A stretch of 64,000 bases of DNA from Polyangiaceae bacterium (GTDB taxonomy: Bacteria; Myxococcota_A; Polyangia; Polyangiales; Polyangiaceae). A program made the position numbers and the translations under genes. The stretch spans positions 3,968,001 to 4,032,000 of the forward strand of contig JADJRH010000011.1 of assembly GCA_016712345.1 (NCBI GenBank), read 5' to 3'. Below, in pieces: positions 61,252 to 64,000 of this stretch (positions are counted from its first letter, which is position 1; the number at the start of each line of letters is the position of its first letter). Below the pieces are notes generated by a model. That model saw nothing but the letters and a program-made list of their open reading frames with translations. It searched no databases and was not told the origin of the DNA.

Positions 61252-64000
61252 ATGAGCTTTTGGAGTCGGCTTTTTGGAGCGCGCCGAGCGGAAGCGACGC
61301 AGCCCACAATCACCGAACAACCTGCGGTGCCGGCCCTGGCTGCGGTGCTTGGCAGTGGCCAACCCGACGCGGATGAAATCATGCTGGCCGCGCGAACAAC
61401 GCGGGCGTTGCAGCGACTCCGTACACAATCTGTTTGCGTACACACAGCCAACGATGTGGCGAACGCACTCGCGAGCGGCGTTCGCTGGTTTGTTCGGGCC
61501 GGCGTGTTTGATCTTGCTCCTCCACCAACCTTGATCGCGAGCGCCACGGGGCGAGGTGTCGTTGCGTGTGGAATGCCGCTCGCAGCACCGCCTCCGACGT
61601 TGGAGCAGGCACCCGAGATCTCGATCGCGCGGGACTGGATTGCAAAAACGGGCGGCGATCTTTCGGGCGTTGAGTACACATTACCAGATGCGTACACATT
61701 TTCCGAACGCGCACTGTCCGGCGAACGTGAGTCGTCGGGTGGGCGGAGAGCGCTTGCACCGGATGCGTACACGTCTCAACGACGCCGGCCGGTGGCAGCG
61801 CTGCTCGTTGACGAAGCGTTTTCGTCGGCGTGGCGAGCTGAACTCGCGGCTGATGTACACACACAAACAACAGCGTGGACCGCTGTGCAATCGGCGCTCT
61901 CGAAAAAAGACGCACGCGTTGTACACCTGCCGAGTTTGGATGCGCCCTACGCAACCGAAGCGCGCGTGATCGAACTTGTGACGAGCTTGCAGGTCGGCGG
62001 AGCTGAAAAAGTGGCGCGCGATCTCGCTCAGGCGATGGTGGGTGGCAGCGCACGCGTTGCGGCTCTCGGGCGGGCAACGCGCGCGCGCTGGCCTGTTTTG
62101 CCGCACGAAATCGATCTCGGAGCGCCGGGCCTCTCACCGGCCGCTCGCATGGCGCGACTCATCGCCGAAATGGACGCGTGGGGCACCGACGTGGTGCACA
62201 CTCATCTCTTTGGGCCGGACGTGATCGAAGCGCTTGCGGCCTCGGGTTATCCGCCTGTCGTGACGATTCACAACGCGCGGCGGGGCTGGCCACCCGGCAC
62301 AAAAGAGCTGGATTCAAAACATGTGACGCTCGTCATCGGCTGCGCTCAGGCGGTTGAAAATGAACTTCGCGAAGACGGCGTTCGAGCGCGCGTGCGCACG
62401 ATCGTCAATGGTGTACACAACGGCGTTTCGAGCGAACAGGAGAGCCTCTTTCAATCGAGGGCAAGCACTCTCCGGGCATCGTTCGTCGAGGGCGCCGACG
62501 CGCTTTTGCTCCTGGTGATCGCCAACCCGAGGCCACAAAAAAGGCTGGACCGCGTTCCATCTATTTTGGCGCGGCTGCGCGAACGCACAGGCAAAGAAGT
62601 ACACCTCGTGTGGGCGGGCGCGGCTTCAGACACAAGTGACGAGGCGCGGCGGATCGAAGAAGACTTTCGGCGCGATCTCGCAGAGCGTGGTGTACACTTG
62701 CACGCTCTCGGTGCACAGTTTGACCTCGACGACGTGCGCCGCGCGTGCGACGTGCTGCTCACAACGAGCGACTGGGAAGGATTGTCGCTTTCGCACCTCG
62801 AAGCGCTTGCCGCGGGCCTGCCTATCGTGGTGACCGACGTTGGTGGAACGCGGGAGATCGCGCGCGAGGCGCCTGAATGCGTGCGTTTGGTCGACGCGAA
62901 CGCGGCGCCCGACGTTTTTGCCGAAGCGATTGAAAGCGTGACGGGGGCGCGCCGCGCGGCGGGGCGATTGCCTCCTCTCTTTGAAGTGAGATCCATGGTG
63001 AGCGCGCACGGTCGTTTGCTCCGCCGCGCGGCGCGCGCCTCGTGCGTACACAATGAAGCGGCAGACGGGAAAAGGCGCAGCGGCGTTGTGCTCATCACCA
63101 ACAACTTTTCGCCGGGCGGGGCGCAGTCGAGCGCGCGCAGGCTGCTCGCAACGCTCGCTTCGCGCGGTCACAAGGTGAGCGCGATCACGTTGCAGGAGCA
63201 CAAAGACAACCCAACGCCGGGCACATCGGCACTTCGTGCAGCGGGCATTTCGGTGTGTACACTTGAAAATGGCATGCCGGCGCACGTCGCCGCCGAGCGC
63301 GCCGCGCGTTGGGTCGATGAGCGGCGCGCGGCCGCCGTTTTGTTTTGGAACGTGATCGCCGAGCACAAAGCGCTCATCCTGGACCTTCTCTGGGATGTGC
63401 CCGTGTTTGATGTGAGCCCCGGCGAAATGTACTTTCGATCGCTCGCCCGTTATTTCGAAGCGCCGCGCGCGGACCTTTCGATTCGAAACGCGCTCGACTA
63501 CGGGCGGCGGCTCGCCGGAGCGGTGGTGAAGTTCGAAGCCGAGGGCGCGCTCGCGCGGCGCACGCTCGGTTGTGACGTGAGCGTGATTCCGAACGGTGTA
63601 CCCATTATCGAAGGTGCGCCGCGCGAGCGCGCCCCCGGCGAGCCCTTTCGATTTGGAACGGCCGTGCGGATCCACCCCGACAAAAGGCTCGAATTGCTGC
63701 TCGAAGCGCTCGAAAAGCGCGTTGCGCGAGGCGGGCCCGACTGTGAGTTGTGGGTGCTCGGGGCGGCGGATGCCGGAGCCCAACCGTATTCCGACGAGCT
63801 GCGGGGCCGATCTGTGCATCTTCCTGTGCGTTGGCTGGGCTTTTCGGACGATGTGCCCACTTTCTTGCGAAAGCTCGACGCGTTTGTTCTTGTCGCGGAG
63901 CCGTCGGGGTGTCCCAACGCGTCGCTGGAGGCGCTCGGGGCGGGGCTGCCCGTTGTGGCAACCGACGTCGGGGGAATTGGGGAACAGCTCAGCAACGGGG
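61252..64000 (+). CDS. Tandem GT4 glycosyltransferase protein, 3' end beyond window
   Basis: A frame starting at ATG 61252 (MSFWSRLFGARRAEATQ) is open to the window end, at least 916 residues. The first 235 residues are of unknown fold. Residues about 238-605 are a GT-B glycosyltransferase of family GT4 type: ELVTSLQVGGAEKVARDL, VVTIHNARRGWP and EGLSLSHLEALAAGLPIVVTDVGGTREI (the E-x7-E motif and UDP-sugar site; abridged). A second GT4 begins at about residue 607: VLITNNFSPGGAQSSARRLL, VSVIPNGVPII and EPSGCPNASLEALGAGLPVVATDVGG (abridged). Two fused GT-B domains suggest successive or polymerising sugar transfer to a surface glycan. No signal peptide. GTGTAC-type motifs are unusually dense here. 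Confidence 0.88.
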   Translation, partial: MSFWSRLFGARRAEATQPTITEQPAVPALAAVLGSGQPDADEIMLAARTTRALQRLRTQSVCVHTANDVANALASGVRWFVRAGVFDLAPPPTLIASATGRGVVACGMPLAAPPPTLEQAPEISIARDWIAKTGGDLSGVEYTLPDAYTFSERALSGERESSGGRRALAPDAYTSQRRRPVAALLVDEAFSSAWRAELAADVHTQTTAWTAVQSALSKKDARVVHLPSLDAPYATEARVIELVTSLQVGGAEKVARDLAQAMVGGSARVAALGRATRARWPVLPHEIDLGAPGLSPAARMARLIAEMDAWGTDVVHTHLFGPDVIEALAASGYPPVVTIHNARRGWPPGTKELDSKHVTLVIGCAQAVENELREDGVRARVRTIVNGVHNGVSSEQESLFQSRASTLRASFVEGADALLLLVIANPRPQKRLDRVPSILARLRERTGKEVHLVWAGAASDTSDEARRIEEDFRRDLAERGVHLHALGAQFDLDDVRRACDVLLTTSDWEGLSLSHLEALAAGLPIVVTDVGGTREIAREAPECVRLVDANAAPDVFAEAIESVTGARRAAGRLPPLFEVRSMVSAHGRLLRRAARASCVHNEAADGKRRSGVVLITNNFSPGGAQSSARRLLATLASRGHKVSAITLQEHKDNPTPGTSALRAAGISVCTLENGMPAHVAAERAARWVDERRAAAVLFWNVIAEHKALILDLLWDVPVFDVSPGEMYFRSLARYFEAPRADLSIRNALDYGRRLAGAVVKFEAEGALARRTLGCDVSVIPNGVPIIEGAPRERAPGEPFRFGTAVRIHPDKRLELLLEALEKRVARGGPDCELWVLGAADAGAQPYSDELRGRSVHLPVRWLGFSDDVPTFLRKLDAFVLVAEPSGCPNASLEALGAGLPVVATDVGGIGEQLSNG

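Larger units (their letters stand above)
84..63262. repeat. Window-wide palindromic motif GTGTACAC (at least 29 copies)
   Basis: Copies start at 84, 3349, 11494, 11918, 15156, 15255, 21079, 22723, 24246, 26381, 27942, 33127, 34441, 36442, 36938, 42019, 45006, 45538, 49969, 50018, 53761, 56113, 57099, 57289, 60872, 60947, 62411, 62690 and 63255. They are in genes of both strands and in intergenic DNA. Coding copies use all three phases (Val-Tyr-Thr, Cys-Thr, Val-His). Many further near-matches keep GTACAC or GTGTAC. Confidence 0.85.

Overview
The window (about 62% G+C by eye) looks like a chromosome segment of a myxobacterium-type deltaproteobacterium (Myxococcota, probably Polyangia-like). 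This is inferred from eukaryote-like Ser/Thr signalling (a kinase, a PP2C phosphatase, two FHA proteins), many lipoproteins whose lipobox cysteine is followed by a Gly/Ser/Thr-rich linker, several VWA proteins, FG-GAP/VCBS-like and thrombospondin-3-like repeats, an FGE-sulfatase protein and an RtcR-RtcB-RtcA RNA repair locus. No rRNA, tRNA, CRISPR array or intact transposase was seen.

Layout. 0-1.4 kb: an edge-truncated radical SAM/SPASM gene diverges from rplS. 1.7-7 kb: a signalling trio of zinc-ribbon/FHA, VWA/FHA and PP2C proteins. 7-12 kb: a modular structured repeat, a tiny basic protein, a GST, a large Pro/Ala-rich protein, a methyltransferase and an SDR epimerase. 12-22 kb: a peptide-modification neighbourhood (GATase-transglutaminase fusion translationally coupled to a DUF1704/tyrosine-carboxypeptidase-like peptidase; circularly permuted ATP-grasp coupled to an alpha-E protein), interrupted by an opposite-strand flavoprotein and flippase. 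22-28 kb: a probable operon of aldehyde dehydrogenase, DUF5916 outer-membrane-like protein, IMP/GMP-type 5'-nucleotidase and a cysteine-cluster protein. 29-33 kb: divergent rtcR and rtcBA. 33-42 kb: VWA lipoprotein, Ser/Thr kinase, lipoproteins, HAD phosphatase, and a TPR/HEAT plus VWA pair. 42-54 kb: small proteins, a candidate cysteine peptidase, a LysM/peptidoglycan-binding protein, a metzincin, a PGRP amidase with SLH repeats and several lipoproteins, resembling the accessory cargo of polymorphic-toxin/type VI islands without any visible VgrG, PAAR or Rhs. 54-64 kb: a degenerate ABC ATPase coupled to a membrane protein, a Ca-repeat VWA lipoprotein, an FGE-sulfatase protein and a giant tandem glycosyltransferase running off the right edge.

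Three non-coding signals run across these genes. (1) The palindrome GTGTACAC occurs at least 29 times, in genes and between them and in all three reading phases, where roughly one copy would be expected. (2) CTAG-delimited, inverted-repeat modules lie at 7.0 and 44.6 kb, the outermost CTAG in each case forming the stop codon of the neighbouring gene. (3) GC-rich hairpins and CACGGAG-type dispersed repeats lie at gene ends. Five single-base losses, each in a run of 4-5 identical bases, break four otherwise normal genes; this pattern suggests sequencing or assembly error rather than true pseudogenes. Coding boundaries below were adjusted to family-consistent starts where signal peptides or ribosome binding sites allowed.
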